From NCBI GenBank assembly GCA_039821125.1, contig JBCBOR010000040.1:1-40852 (forward strand): a stretch of DNA of 40,852 bases. The letters run 5' to 3'. The stretch comes from Thermohalobaculum sp039821125 (GTDB taxonomy: Bacteria > Pseudomonadota > Alphaproteobacteria > Rhodobacterales > Rhodobacteraceae). The position numbers and the translations under genes were made by a program. Below, piece by piece: positions 7,593 to 15,764 of the stretch (the first letter of the stretch is position 1; each line of letters begins with the position of its first letter). The notes under the pieces were generated by a model, which had not been told where the DNA came from, did not search any database, and saw only the letters and a program-made list of their open reading frames with translations.

Positions 7593-8305
7593 TGACCCCG
7601 CTCTATGATGATCCCGACTATATCGCGGATGTCCGCGGCCACCGGAACGCGATCTGGAGCGACGCCGCAACAGCGATGCTCGAACGCACTGCGGACATTC
7701 CCGATGGCGCGGCCTATGTCCGGCTGAGGCGGGTCAAGGCCTCGCACAAGGGCATCGGAGCGCACCGGCAGATCCGCGAGGTGTTGGCCGAGGGGATGGA
7801 TCAGGCCTTCTTCGAGGAGATCTGTGCCCTCACGAATCTCGAAGTGCTGATCGCAACCTATCCCGTGACCGCCAAGGATCTCTCTGGCATCCGGGCCCTG
7901 ACAAAGCTGCATACGGTGGTTCTGGACAGCCCACGCAACATCTCGGATTTTACACCGCTGCTCGAGCTGCCGAACCTGCGCAATCTGTTTATCGAGAACG
8001 CCAAGCATCTGACCGATCTCGAGATTTTTCGCGAGGCGCATCATCTGCGGGTCCTGGGTGTCGAAGGCACGATGTCAAGCAATCAGAAGCTTGCCAGCGT
8101 GGCACCGTTGGCCGGGCTCAGGGGCCTCGAGGCACTGTTCCTGATTTCCGTCCGGCTTGCCGACAAGGATCTCACGCCGCTTGCACGTTGCCCGGATCTG
8201 CGGCTTCTCTCCTGTGCCCGGTTCGCGCCCAAGACAGCCTTTGCCGCGTTGCAGGCGGCGGCACCGGACCTCGCCTGCAAATGGTGCGATCGGTACGACA
8301 TCTGA
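7592..8305 (+). CDS. leucine-rich-repeat-like protein coupled to the acetyltransferase
   Basis: A 237-residue cytoplasmic protein. From about residue 85 to 215 it shows repeated L..L..L.L units of 20-25 residues (LTNLEVLIATYPV, LTKLHTVVLDS, LPNLRNLFIENA, HLRVLGVEGT, LRGLEALFLI, CPDLRLLSCA), consistent with a short LRR solenoid. The N-terminal 80 residues match nothing I know. The start ATG at 7592 overlaps the acetyltransferase stop; an upstream ATG at 7577 lies inside that gene. LRR proteins are binding modules, so a role as substrate recogniser or partner for the coupled GNAT is possible, but that is inference. Confidence 0.75.
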   Translation: MTPLYDDPDYIADVRGHRNAIWSDAATAMLERTADIPDGAAYVRLRRVKASHKGIGAHRQIREVLAEGMDQAFFEEICALTNLEVLIATYPVTAKDLSGIRALTKLHTVVLDSPRNISDFTPLLELPNLRNLFIENAKHLTDLEIFREAHHLRVLGVEGTMSSNQKLASVAPLAGLRGLEALFLISVRLADKDLTPLARCPDLRLLSCARFAPKTAFAALQAAAPDLACKWCDRYDI

Positions 8306-8374
8306 CCGCGATCATCACGCCTGTGGATTGACCGCCGCCCCACCGCTGCGACACGGTGCGGGCGGGAGGAGATC

Positions 8375-9529
8375 ATGACCAACGCTTCACTGCCGCTTGC
8401 CGGGATCCGGGTGATCGAGATCGGCCATTCCATCGCCGCGCCCTATGGTGCGCTGGTGCTGGCCGAACTGGGTGCCGAGGTGATCAAGATCGAGCGCCCG
8501 TGTGTCGGCGACGATGCCCGCGCCTGGGGCGCACCCATCGAGGGCGCCTCGCCGACCTTCCACGCCATGAACCGGCTGAAGCGGTCAGTCACGCTGGATC
8601 TGAAATCGGATGAGGGGCGCGAGGCCGTGCATCGGCTCGCCGCGATTTCGGACGTTGTGATCCAGAACCAGAAACCCGGTCTGGCCGAGGCGCTGGGGAT
8701 CGGTCCCACGGACCTGACCGCGCTGAGCCCGCGGCTGATCTATGCCAACATCCATGCCTTCGGTACCGAGGGCCCGCTGGCGGACAAGCCCGGCTATGAT
8801 CCGCTGATGCAGGCTTTCGGGGGGTTGATGAGCGTGACCGGCGAGCCTGGGCGACCGTCGATCCGCGTCGGCCCCTCGATCATCGATATGGGTACCGGCA
8901 TGTGGCTGGTGATCGGGGTGATGACGGCGCTGTTGCGCCGGGCGACGACCGGGCGCGGCGGCGTGGTCGATACCGCGCTCTACGAGACCGCCTTGGGGTG
9001 GATGACCTACTTCCTGCCGATCCTGTCGGCCACGGGCAAAGCCCCGGGCAAGGCGGGCTCGGGAACCGTGATGATCTGCCCATACCAGATCTTCCAGTGC
9101 GCCGACGGCGAGCTGATGATCGCCGCGGGCAATGACCGGTTGTTTGCGGCGTTGAGCACTGTTCTGGATCACCTCGAATGGGCCGAAGATCCACGGTTCC
9201 TGCACAACCCCGAACGGGTCGCCAACCGCGACGTGCTCTGTGCCCTGATCGGCGGGCGCACCGCCGAGCGGACTATCGCCGATCTCTCCGCCGCGCTCGA
9301 TGCCGTCGGTGTGCCGCATGCCCCGGTGCATGACACCGCAGACATGGCCGAACATCCACAGACCGAGGCGACGGGCATGCTGCGCGGGGGCGGGAACCTC
9401 AGATTCCTAGGCCTGCCGTTTCGCATCGACGGCCAGCGCCCGGATCGCGACGACGGACCGGCCCCGGCCTTGGGGGCGGACAATGACTGGCTCGAGGCGC
9501 TGCTGGCGCGAGGGCAGACCTCAGACTGA
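8375..9529 (+). CDS. CaiB/BaiF (family III) CoA-transferase
   Basis: A 384-residue enzyme transferring CoA between carboxylic acids. The N-terminal core reads GIRVIEIGHSIAAPYGAL and GAEVIKIE, and the catalytic aspartate is D171 in the PSIIDMGTGM motif, so it should be active. A good GGAGGAG site precedes the ATG. Acid specificity (succinyl-CoA to a dicarboxylate, formyl-CoA to oxalate, and others) cannot be read from sequence alone. A second, clearly different member of the family lies at 10852 on the same strand. The 3' end overlaps the stop of the opposing MFS gene by nine bases. Confidence 0.92.
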   Translation: MTNASLPLAGIRVIEIGHSIAAPYGALVLAELGAEVIKIERPCVGDDARAWGAPIEGASPTFHAMNRLKRSVTLDLKSDEGREAVHRLAAISDVVIQNQKPGLAEALGIGPTDLTALSPRLIYANIHAFGTEGPLADKPGYDPLMQAFGGLMSVTGEPGRPSIRVGPSIIDMGTGMWLVIGVMTALLRRATTGRGGVVDTALYETALGWMTYFLPILSATGKAPGKAGSGTVMICPYQIFQCADGELMIAAGNDRLFAALSTVLDHLEWAEDPRFLHNPERVANRDVLCALIGGRTAERTIADLSAALDAVGVPHAPVHDTADMAEHPQTEATGMLRGGGNLRFLGLPFRIDGQRPDRDDGPAPALGADNDWLEALLARGQTSD

Positions 9530-10723
9530 TCCGGCTCCAACCGCACGGGGACGCGCGAACAAAAGCAGCGCCGCCGCGGCGTTCAGTACCGCCAGCCCCG
9601 TCAGCGGCACGCCGTAGCTCCCGGTGAGCTCGATCAGGCCCCAGATGATCGGCGGCGATGCCATCCACCCGAGCGACAGGAAGGCGAAGGCCCGCCCGTT
9701 CAACTCGGCCAGATCGCCCGAGCCGACCCGAAAGCTCATGGCCGTGACGAAGACCGAGTTCCAGCACTGCCCCGATATCCCGCAGGCGACCGCCAGCGGC
9801 ATCAGCATCCAAAGCGGCGTCTCGGGCCCCACCTGCAACAGCGCCGCGATCGCAAGCACCGTCACCACAGAGATCATGGCCAACACCCGGTCGGCATCGC
9901 CGGTCCTGTCGGTGAGCCAGCCAAGGACGGGACGGCCAATCAGCGCCGTCAGGTGCAGGTTCGAGACGAAAACCCCCGCGGCCACCGCGGAAAGCTCAGC
10001 CACTTCAAGGAGGTAGAGGTACGAGAACATCGTCACCGCGGTCTGGGTCAGGGCAAAGACCATCCCGATCGACCAGAGAAATCTCAGCCCGGGCGGGATC
10101 TGGAACACCGTGCGAAACCGGCGCACGAGGCTCTGTGCGGGACCGGGCGGCGCGGCCTCGACGCGAAAGAGCGCGCCTGCCAGAAGCGTGAAGACCAGTG
10201 CCAGCCCCAGCACGCCCATGACCGACAGAACGCCGGCCTGCCACCCCGCCACCAGCATCAGCGGCGGCAACGCGCGTCCCACGATCCCGGCAGCCAGCGG
10301 CACCGCAGAGTGGCGCAGCGCCAGGAACAGCCCACGGCGCCGGGGCGCCGCCGTCTGCGTCACCAGCGTCATGCCGACCGCCCCCTGTGGGCCATAGCCG
10401 ATCCCGAAGAGGAACGCGGCCAGCATCGCTCCGGTCCACGTGCCCGTCAGGGTCAGAGCCAAAGCGCCGACCAAGATCGCCAGCATCCGCGCCACGGTGC
10501 CCTGCCCGCCGAACCGGCGCACGAACGCGCCCGTGAACGGGCTTGCCAGAAACGCACCGAGAAAGGTGAAGGTGATCGAGAGACCGAAGTCCCGCTCCTC
10601 CAGCCCGGTCTCGGCGGCGAGATCCGGCGCCAGCAGACCGAAGCTCCAGAACCCGACAGCCGCCGCAAACTGTGTTGTCGCAGCAGCGAGCAGAACGGGA
10701 ATCGCACGGCTGGATTGGCTCAT
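9521..10723 (-). CDS. MFS transporter
   Basis: A 400-residue major facilitator protein with about twelve hydrophobic segments. The conserved loop between TM2 and TM3 appears as FTGAFVRRFGGQG, and its second-half equivalent is RPVLGWLTDRTGD. The chosen start (MSQSSRAIPVLL at 10723) lies just before TM1; a start 16 codons further upstream would add a polar tail. The protein belongs to the general metabolite/acid-permease type (several such MFS proteins are annotated as monocarboxylate or cyanate-like transporters). Lying between two CoA-transferase genes, it may import the acid those enzymes activate; this is context only. Confidence 0.88.
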   Translation of the reverse strand: MSQSSRAIPVLLAAATTQFAAAVGFWSFGLLAPDLAAETGLEERDFGLSITFTFLGAFLASPFTGAFVRRFGGQGTVARMLAILVGALALTLTGTWTGAMLAAFLFGIGYGPQGAVGMTLVTQTAAPRRRGLFLALRHSAVPLAAGIVGRALPPLMLVAGWQAGVLSVMGVLGLALVFTLLAGALFRVEAAPPGPAQSLVRRFRTVFQIPPGLRFLWSIGMVFALTQTAVTMFSYLYLLEVAELSAVAAGVFVSNLHLTALIGRPVLGWLTDRTGDADRVLAMISVVTVLAIAALLQVGPETPLWMLMPLAVACGISGQCWNSVFVTAMSFRVGSGDLAELNGRAFAFLSLGWMASPPIIWGLIELTGSYGVPLTGLAVLNAAAALLLFARPRAVGAGSV

Positions 10724-10851
10724 GGCGGCGAACTTATCGACGCGCACACGCGGCACACCATCGCAATTCACGCCAGCCTCGGGAAATCAAGGGGCTGATC
10801 GGAGCCGCCTTGGTCTTGACCGGTGCGGTGGCGCACCCCTTGATGCAGGGC

Positions 10852-12105
10852 ATGCAGTCGGATCCCACACACTCGAACGCACAGCAATCCGGCCCCCTCA
10901 AGGGGTTGCGCATCATCGAGTTCGGCCATTTCATTGCCGCGCCGTTTGCAACACGCGTGCTGGCGGATCTGGGCGCCGAGATCATCAAGATCGAGCCGCC
11001 CACAGGTGATCCCGTCCGCGCCTGGGGCGCGCAGGTCGATGGCGAGTCTCTCTGGTGGTCGGTCCATGCCCGCAACAAGAAGTCGGCGACCCTGAACCTC
11101 AAGGCCCCGGGTGCCCGAGACCTTGCGCTTCGCCTCGTCGCCGGAGCCGATGCGGTGATCGAGAATTTCCGCCCCGGTCTGATGGAGAAGTTCGGACTCG
11201 GCCCCGAAGACCTCGCCGCCGCCAAACCCGGATGCGTGCTGGTGCGTGTCTCGGGCTTTGGCCAGACCGGACCGCGTGCGATGGACGCAAGCTTTGGCAT
11301 GATTGGCGAGGCGATCGGCGGGATCCGCCATCTGACGGGATACCCGCCGGAGGAAAGCGACCTGCCGCCTGTGCGCACCGGCGTCAGCCTCGGCGATACG
11401 GTTGCGGGCCTCTACGCCGCCATCGGTCTGTTGTCCGGGCTTTTGGAACAGCGCGCCGCGCCCCCCGCCCCCGGCACCCCGGCCCGCGTGGTGGATGTGG
11501 CCCTGACCGAGAGCGTGCTCAGTCTGCTTGAAGGCGTCCTGCCCGATTATGGTGCGCTCGGTGCCGTGCGCCAGCCGACCGGCTCGCGCATCCTGACGGC
11601 AGCGCCCTCGAACGCCTATCTCTGCGCAGACAACGCCTGGATCGTGGTGGGGGCAAACTCGCCGCCGCTGTTTGCCAAGCTGATGACCTGCATCGGGAAA
11701 GCCGAGCTGACCCAGGACCCGCGGTTCATCGACAACGATGCCCGCGTCGCCAATGTCGAAGCGCTGGATGCCGAGATTACCGCGTGGACCCGCGCCCGGC
11801 CCGCCGCAGAGATCCTGGCCGAGCTCGCCGCCGCGGGCATCCCGTCGGCCAAGATCTACACCGCTGAAGACATCGTTGCCGATCCGCAATATCAGTCCCG
11901 CAGCGCGGTGCGGCCGGTGCCCGATCCGCTCCATGGCCAAGACATCCTGCACCCCGCGCCGGTGCCGCGCTTTCCGGGCGAGAACCCGGACGCGATCGCT
12001 TGGCCCGGCCCGGCGCTCGGCGCGCATAACAGCTATGTCTATCGCGAGCTTCTCGGACTGGACGAAGACGCGTATCAGGACCTGATAGACGCCGGTGTGA
12101 TCTGA
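10852..12105 (+). CDS. CaiB/BaiF (family III) CoA-transferase, second copy
   Basis: A 417-residue CoA-transferase. The N-terminal core reads GLRIIEFGHFIAAPFATRV and GAEIIKIEPP, and the catalytic aspartate is D182 in VSLGDTVAG. The first forty residues of the fold are close to the copy at 8375, but the rest differs, so these are paralogues of distinct specificity rather than a recent duplication. The start is uncertain: ATG 10843 and ATG 10852 are both in frame, and longer upstream frame residues (from 10672) run antisense to the MFS gene and look non-coding. The MOSC gene starts 27 bases downstream. Confidence 0.88.
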   Translation: MQSDPTHSNAQQSGPLKGLRIIEFGHFIAAPFATRVLADLGAEIIKIEPPTGDPVRAWGAQVDGESLWWSVHARNKKSATLNLKAPGARDLALRLVAGADAVIENFRPGLMEKFGLGPEDLAAAKPGCVLVRVSGFGQTGPRAMDASFGMIGEAIGGIRHLTGYPPEESDLPPVRTGVSLGDTVAGLYAAIGLLSGLLEQRAAPPAPGTPARVVDVALTESVLSLLEGVLPDYGALGAVRQPTGSRILTAAPSNAYLCADNAWIVVGANSPPLFAKLMTCIGKAELTQDPRFIDNDARVANVEALDAEITAWTRARPAAEILAELAAAGIPSAKIYTAEDIVADPQYQSRSAVRPVPDPLHGQDILHPAPVPRFPGENPDAIAWPGPALGAHNSYVYRELLGLDEDAYQDLIDAGVI

Positions 12106-12132
12106 CCACCGCAATCAGAGGGAGAGGACCCC

Positions 12133-12609
12133 ATGACCGCCATGGGATGGCAGGGCACGCTGGATTTCATCCACATCACGCCCGCGAAGTCACAGCCGAT
12201 GCAGCGGCTGGATCAGGCCACGCTGATCCCAGGTCAGGGGATCGAGGGGGACCGCTATGCGCTCGGCACCGGGACCTATTCGATCAAACCGGGCGAGGGC
12301 CGTCAGGTCACCTTGATCGAGTCAGAGATGCTCGCCCGCGTCGCCGCCGATGACGGCCACGAGATTTCTGTCGACGAACACCGGCGCAATCTGACCGTGA
12401 CCGGCGTGCCGCTGATGCATCTGGTCGGCCTGCGCTTTCGCGTCGGTGCCTGCGTGCTCGAGGGTGTGCGCATCAACCAGCCCTGCAAGTACCTCAACCT
12501 GATGCTGGAGCGGGATGTCTACATGCCGCTCTGGAACCGATCGGGTCTGAACGCCAAGGTGATCGAGGGCGGTGTGATCCACCCCGGTGACATGGTAGCG
12601 GCGCTTTAG
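12133..12609 (+). CDS. MOSC-domain protein
   Basis: A 158-residue protein that is almost entirely a MOSC (molybdenum-cofactor sulfurase C-terminal) domain. It has the GIEGDRYA motif near residue 38, the acidic/polar QVTLIESE strand, and the conserved sulfur-carrying cysteine C118 in INQPCKYL. MOSC proteins are thought to carry sulfur or bind molybdenum cofactor; small stand-alone members act in some amidoxime- or 6-HAP-detoxifying pathways. It has a GGGAGAGG site and begins a tight run: the NIF3-like gene starts five bases after it and the EamA gene directly after that. No molybdoenzyme is nearby. Confidence 0.85.
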   Translation: MTAMGWQGTLDFIHITPAKSQPMQRLDQATLIPGQGIEGDRYALGTGTYSIKPGEGRQVTLIESEMLARVAADDGHEISVDEHRRNLTVTGVPLMHLVGLRFRVGACVLEGVRINQPCKYLNLMLERDVYMPLWNRSGLNAKVIEGGVIHPGDMVAAL

Positions 12610-12613
12610 GCCG

Positions 12614-13090
12614 GTGACCGATCTCTCAAATTACCGTGCCGGTTCAGGCACCTTCGTGCCGGTCTGGACGCTCGAGATCCAGACCCTGCCCCGCGATATC
12701 GACCGGATCCTCGATGCCATCATGCTGGTGCACCCGCTCAGCTATGGCCGCTATCAGCGCAACGCCAGCGTGTCCGCCATTGGCAAGGAGACGGCGCAGC
12801 CCGAGGAGGGCTCGACCACCACGACCCATGTCGATGGCTTCGAGGCCGGAGCGACCGAGACCTACCCCATGGTCGAGCTGAAGATCTCGATCGAGCGTGA
12901 CCCGGCAGTCCTGGCGAAGGTCATGGATGCCATCCTCGAGGTCCATCACTACGAGGAGCCGGTGATTTTCCTGCGCGAGGATTGGGCGAGCCGCGCCGCG
13001 TATGATCCGAACCGCAACAATCCGAACAGGTGGTGGCATGATGGCCGCGGCCTGCCGGACAAGGTCCCACTGGTCGAGGATGACCGATGA
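12614..13090 (+). CDS. stand-alone NIF3/CutA-like (PII-fold) domain protein
   Basis: A 158-residue cytoplasmic protein starting at GTG. Residues about 15-120 follow the layout of the inserted domain of NIF3/YqfO proteins: a first beta-alpha unit (WTLEIQTLPRDIDRILDAI), a loop with YGRYQRNASVS, then a second unit (VELKISIERDPAVLAKVMDAI) ending in LEVHHYEEPVIFL, close to the family's AHPYEEPA. The two halves resemble each other as in the CutA/PII ferredoxin-like fold. The metal-binding NIF3 barrel that normally flanks the domain is absent. The function of free-standing versions is unknown; metal or small-ligand sensing is possible. Confidence 0.65.
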   Translation: MTDLSNYRAGSGTFVPVWTLEIQTLPRDIDRILDAIMLVHPLSYGRYQRNASVSAIGKETAQPEEGSTTTTHVDGFEAGATETYPMVELKISIERDPAVLAKVMDAILEVHHYEEPVIFLREDWASRAAYDPNRNNPNRWWHDGRGLPDKVPLVEDDR

Positions 13091-13999
13091 GTGCCTGGCG
13101 ATGACCGCTCGCGAGGCGCCCGATCCGTGACCGCCCCCAATTTCAAGATCGGCCTTCTGGCCGCGCTCGGCATGGTGGCGATCTGGACCGGGTTTGTGGT
13201 GTTCGGGCGGCTCGGCATCGTGGGCGGGATGACGCCTTATGATATCGTTGCATTGCGCTTCATCGTGGCAGGCGCGCTGACTCTGCCGGTCTGCATCGCA
13301 TGGTGGCCGCGGCATCTGCCGCTGAAGATCCAGGCCATGGCCGCGATCTGCGGACCGGGGGCGGTCTATTCGATCCTCGCGTTCTCGGGGCTTGCGCAGA
13401 CCTCGGCGGCCCATGCCGGTGTCTTCTCGAACGGCTCGCTCCCGATTGCGGTGATGCTGCTCAGCCTCGCGGTCTTGGGGGCCGTGCCGGGACGGGCGCA
13501 GCTTGTCTCTACCGCGGTCATTCTGATCGGAAGCCTGCTGGTCGGCTGGCACGGGATCACCGCGGGCGGTGCCGATGTCGCCGCCGGGATCGCGTTCTTC
13601 GTGGCGGGCTCGGTCGTGCTGTCGATGTACATGGTCGCCGTGCGCGTCTGGCAGATCTCGCCCTATCAGGCGCTGGCCATGGTCAACATCCCAAACGCTC
13701 TGGTGTTCCTGCCGCTCTGGTACTTTGCGCTGCCCTCGGGCATGGCAGAGACCGGTATCACGGTTCTGCTTGCCCACGCGTTGTTTCAGGGGATCGGACC
13801 GGGCTTCTGCGCGCTTATGCTGTTCACGGTCGCGAATTATCATCTGGGTGCGGGGCCGACGGCCGCCATTTCCGCTGCCGTGCCGGCACTGGCCGCGCTG
13901 ATGGCGATCCCGGTTCTGGGAGAGATCCCGAGCCCGCTGGAATGGATCGGCATCGTCATCGTCTGCGCGGGACTTGGGCTGTTGATCCGCGCCAGATAG
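13091..13999 (+). CDS. EamA/DMT-family transporter
   Basis: A 302-residue (or 290-residue) inner-membrane protein with ten predicted helices in two EamA repeats, typical of drug/metabolite exporters. The first helix is IGLLAALGMVAIWTGFVVFG and the last IGIVIVCAGLGLLI. The GTG at 13091 directly follows the preceding stop (TGAGTG) and is taken here; the GTG at 13127 (MTAPNFKIG) begins nearer the first helix and is equally credible. It is the last gene of the CoA-transferase/MOSC/NIF3-like run, and a hairpin terminator follows at 14079. The substrate is unknown. Confidence 0.85.
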   Translation: MPGDDRSRGARSVTAPNFKIGLLAALGMVAIWTGFVVFGRLGIVGGMTPYDIVALRFIVAGALTLPVCIAWWPRHLPLKIQAMAAICGPGAVYSILAFSGLAQTSAAHAGVFSNGSLPIAVMLLSLAVLGAVPGRAQLVSTAVILIGSLLVGWHGITAGGADVAAGIAFFVAGSVVLSMYMVAVRVWQISPYQALAMVNIPNALVFLPLWYFALPSGMAETGITVLLAHALFQGIGPGFCALMLFTVANYHLGAGPTAAISAAVPALAALMAIPVLGEIPSPLEWIGIVIVCAGLGLLIRAR

Positions 14000-14078
14000 A
14001 AGCCACGTGTGTCGATGCAGAGATCTCGCAATTCGATACGTGCCCGGCTCGGGTCAACAGCGCGTAGCGCCCCGGGCC

Positions 14079-14110
14079 AGCGCCCGACCGCCCCGATGGG
14101 CGGGCGCTTT
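14079..14110 (+). terminator. probable intrinsic terminator after the EamA gene
   Basis: AGCGCCCG (14079-14086) pairs perfectly with CGGGCGCT (14101-14108) around a 14-base loop that can itself fold (CCGCCC/GGGCGG), and it is followed by a short T run. The gap 14000-14256 holds nothing else I can identify. Confidence 0.45.
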
Positions 14111-14256
14111 GTCGACGCTGGTGCTTGGCCTGGGCTTTGGAGGGCGTGTCGGCATAAAGTGGCGACCGGAAATGTCAAAGCGCCCACCCGCGGTCGGAAC
14201 TGGCCAAACGACCCTGATCACGCACGGACCAACTGATAAAACCAAAGGACACACGC

Positions 14257-15495
14257 ATGACCTATCCAACCGTTGATCAGGACCGGCTCTGGTCGCGCCA
14301 GCTGGCCACCGACCGGATCGGCGCAACGCTTGCGGGCGGCGTTCACCGCATGGCCCTGACGGCAGAGGACATCGCGTGCCACCGGCTGATTGCCGACTGG
14401 GCACTGGCGCGGGACTGGACGATCGACATCGACCCGATCGGCAACATGTTCATCCGTCGCGCCGGGTCGAACGCCGACCTGCCCCCCGTCGCAAGCGGAT
14501 CTCACACCGACAGCCAGCCCATGGCGGGCCGGTTCGATGGCATGTCCGGCGTTCTGGCCGCGTTCGAGGCGCTGGAGGCGATCGACGATGCCGGGATCGC
14601 CACCGCGGCGCCTTTGGAGGTCGCGATCTGGAACAACGAGGAAGGCCCGCGTTTCAACCCGGCCTGTATGGGCTCTGCGGTCTATGGCGGCGTGCGCGAC
14701 TTCGAGGAGATCTTGGTCCAGACCGATGCTGACGGAATCGCCCTGGCCACTTGCATCGCGGCGTTGCGGGCAGCGATCCCCGAGGCGGGCGACCGCGCTC
14801 TGGGGGCGCCCATGGCCGCTTTCCTGGAAAGCCATATCGAACAAGGGGTCGAGCTCGAGACGTCCGGTGCCCCGCTCGGCATTGTCGAGCACATGCAGGG
14901 CTATCGGCGCTGGACTGTCGACGTGCGGGGCGAGGACGGGCACTCCGGCGCATTGCCGATCAGCCGCCGCCGCGATGCGTTTGTTGCCGCAACGGACATC
15001 GCCGTTGCCCTGCGCCAGGCCTTCGCGGACGAGACCGACGAGATGCGCTTCACCATCGGCCGCTTTGACGTGCGCCCGGGCGGCATTACGGTCATTCCCG
15101 GCCACGTCCACTTCACCATCGACATGCGCCACCCGCGCGCTGACATCCTCGCGCAACAGGGCAACCGGGTCGAAGAGATCTGCCGCACCCATGTTGGTGT
15201 GTGTGATCTCGAGATCACCGAGTTCGCCACCGCGCCCTCGATCACCTTTGACGCCGATCTGCGGGCCCGTTTCGCCGCCGCGGCGGACCGGCGCGGTCTG
15301 AGGCATCAGCCGATCAACAGCCGGGCCGGACACGATGCGCGCAACATCCTGAACATCTGTCCCGCCGCGATGGTCTTCATCCCCTGCAAGGACGGGATCA
15401 GCCACAACGAGGCCGAAAGCGCCGAGCCCGAGCATTGTGCTGCCGCCGCTCAGGTGATCGCCGATGTGATGGTCGATCTGGCCGGACGGGCCTGA
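14257..15495 (+). CDS. M20-family hydantoinase/carbamoylase-type amidase
   Basis: A 412-residue Zn-dependent hydrolase of the N-carbamoyl-L-amino-acid hydrolase / allantoate amidohydrolase / beta-ureidopropionase group. Metal ligands are visible in SGSHTDSQP (H83), GRFDG (D94), NNEEGPRF (E128/E129) and, later, ISHNEAE. The ESHIEQG motif and RAGHDARN are also typical of the group. It releases ammonia and CO2 from carbamoyl amino acids or ureido acids. A purine/pyrimidine or hydantoin context is not visible nearby, so the exact substrate is open. AAAGGA precedes the ATG. It is monocistronic as far as can be seen. Confidence 0.9.
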   Translation: MTYPTVDQDRLWSRQLATDRIGATLAGGVHRMALTAEDIACHRLIADWALARDWTIDIDPIGNMFIRRAGSNADLPPVASGSHTDSQPMAGRFDGMSGVLAAFEALEAIDDAGIATAAPLEVAIWNNEEGPRFNPACMGSAVYGGVRDFEEILVQTDADGIALATCIAALRAAIPEAGDRALGAPMAAFLESHIEQGVELETSGAPLGIVEHMQGYRRWTVDVRGEDGHSGALPISRRRDAFVAATDIAVALRQAFADETDEMRFTIGRFDVRPGGITVIPGHVHFTIDMRHPRADILAQQGNRVEEICRTHVGVCDLEITEFATAPSITFDADLRARFAAAADRRGLRHQPINSRAGHDARNILNICPAAMVFIPCKDGISHNEAESAEPEHCAAAAQVIADVMVDLAGRA

Positions 15496-15591
15496 CTCGA
15501 GAATGAGCGGTTCGCGCATCGTTGGAGTCGGGCAGCGCGCGGTGGTCGCAAATTAAGTCGATTTTTACCCAAACCCCGCACAGTCCGCTCC

Positions 15592-15605
15592 GTTCCGGCC
15601 GGAAC
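15592..15605. repeat. 14-bp perfect palindrome
   Basis: GTTCCGGCCGGAAC reads the same on both strands. It lies in the 269-base gap between two convergent genes (15495 and 15765), where a promoter operator is not expected. The rest of the gap holds no gene or terminator I can support. Confidence 0.5.
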
Positions 15606-15764
15606 CAGACTGCACACCGTCGCGGAATTCCGCACAGCGCCCGGGGTTGGCATCCCGGATGCTTCGGGGTTCCGCGGGACCGGGAGTATCGCCCCGGCCC
15701 CGCGGCGCTTCATCACGGCCTCGCCCGAGCGGGCCCAAGCCGCATCACCATCGCGAGATCCAGC

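Noticed and set aside
8375..12105. Recent tandem duplication of a CoA-transferase gene
   Set aside because: The two proteins are alike only in the conserved N-terminal core and catalytic region; the rest is strongly diverged.
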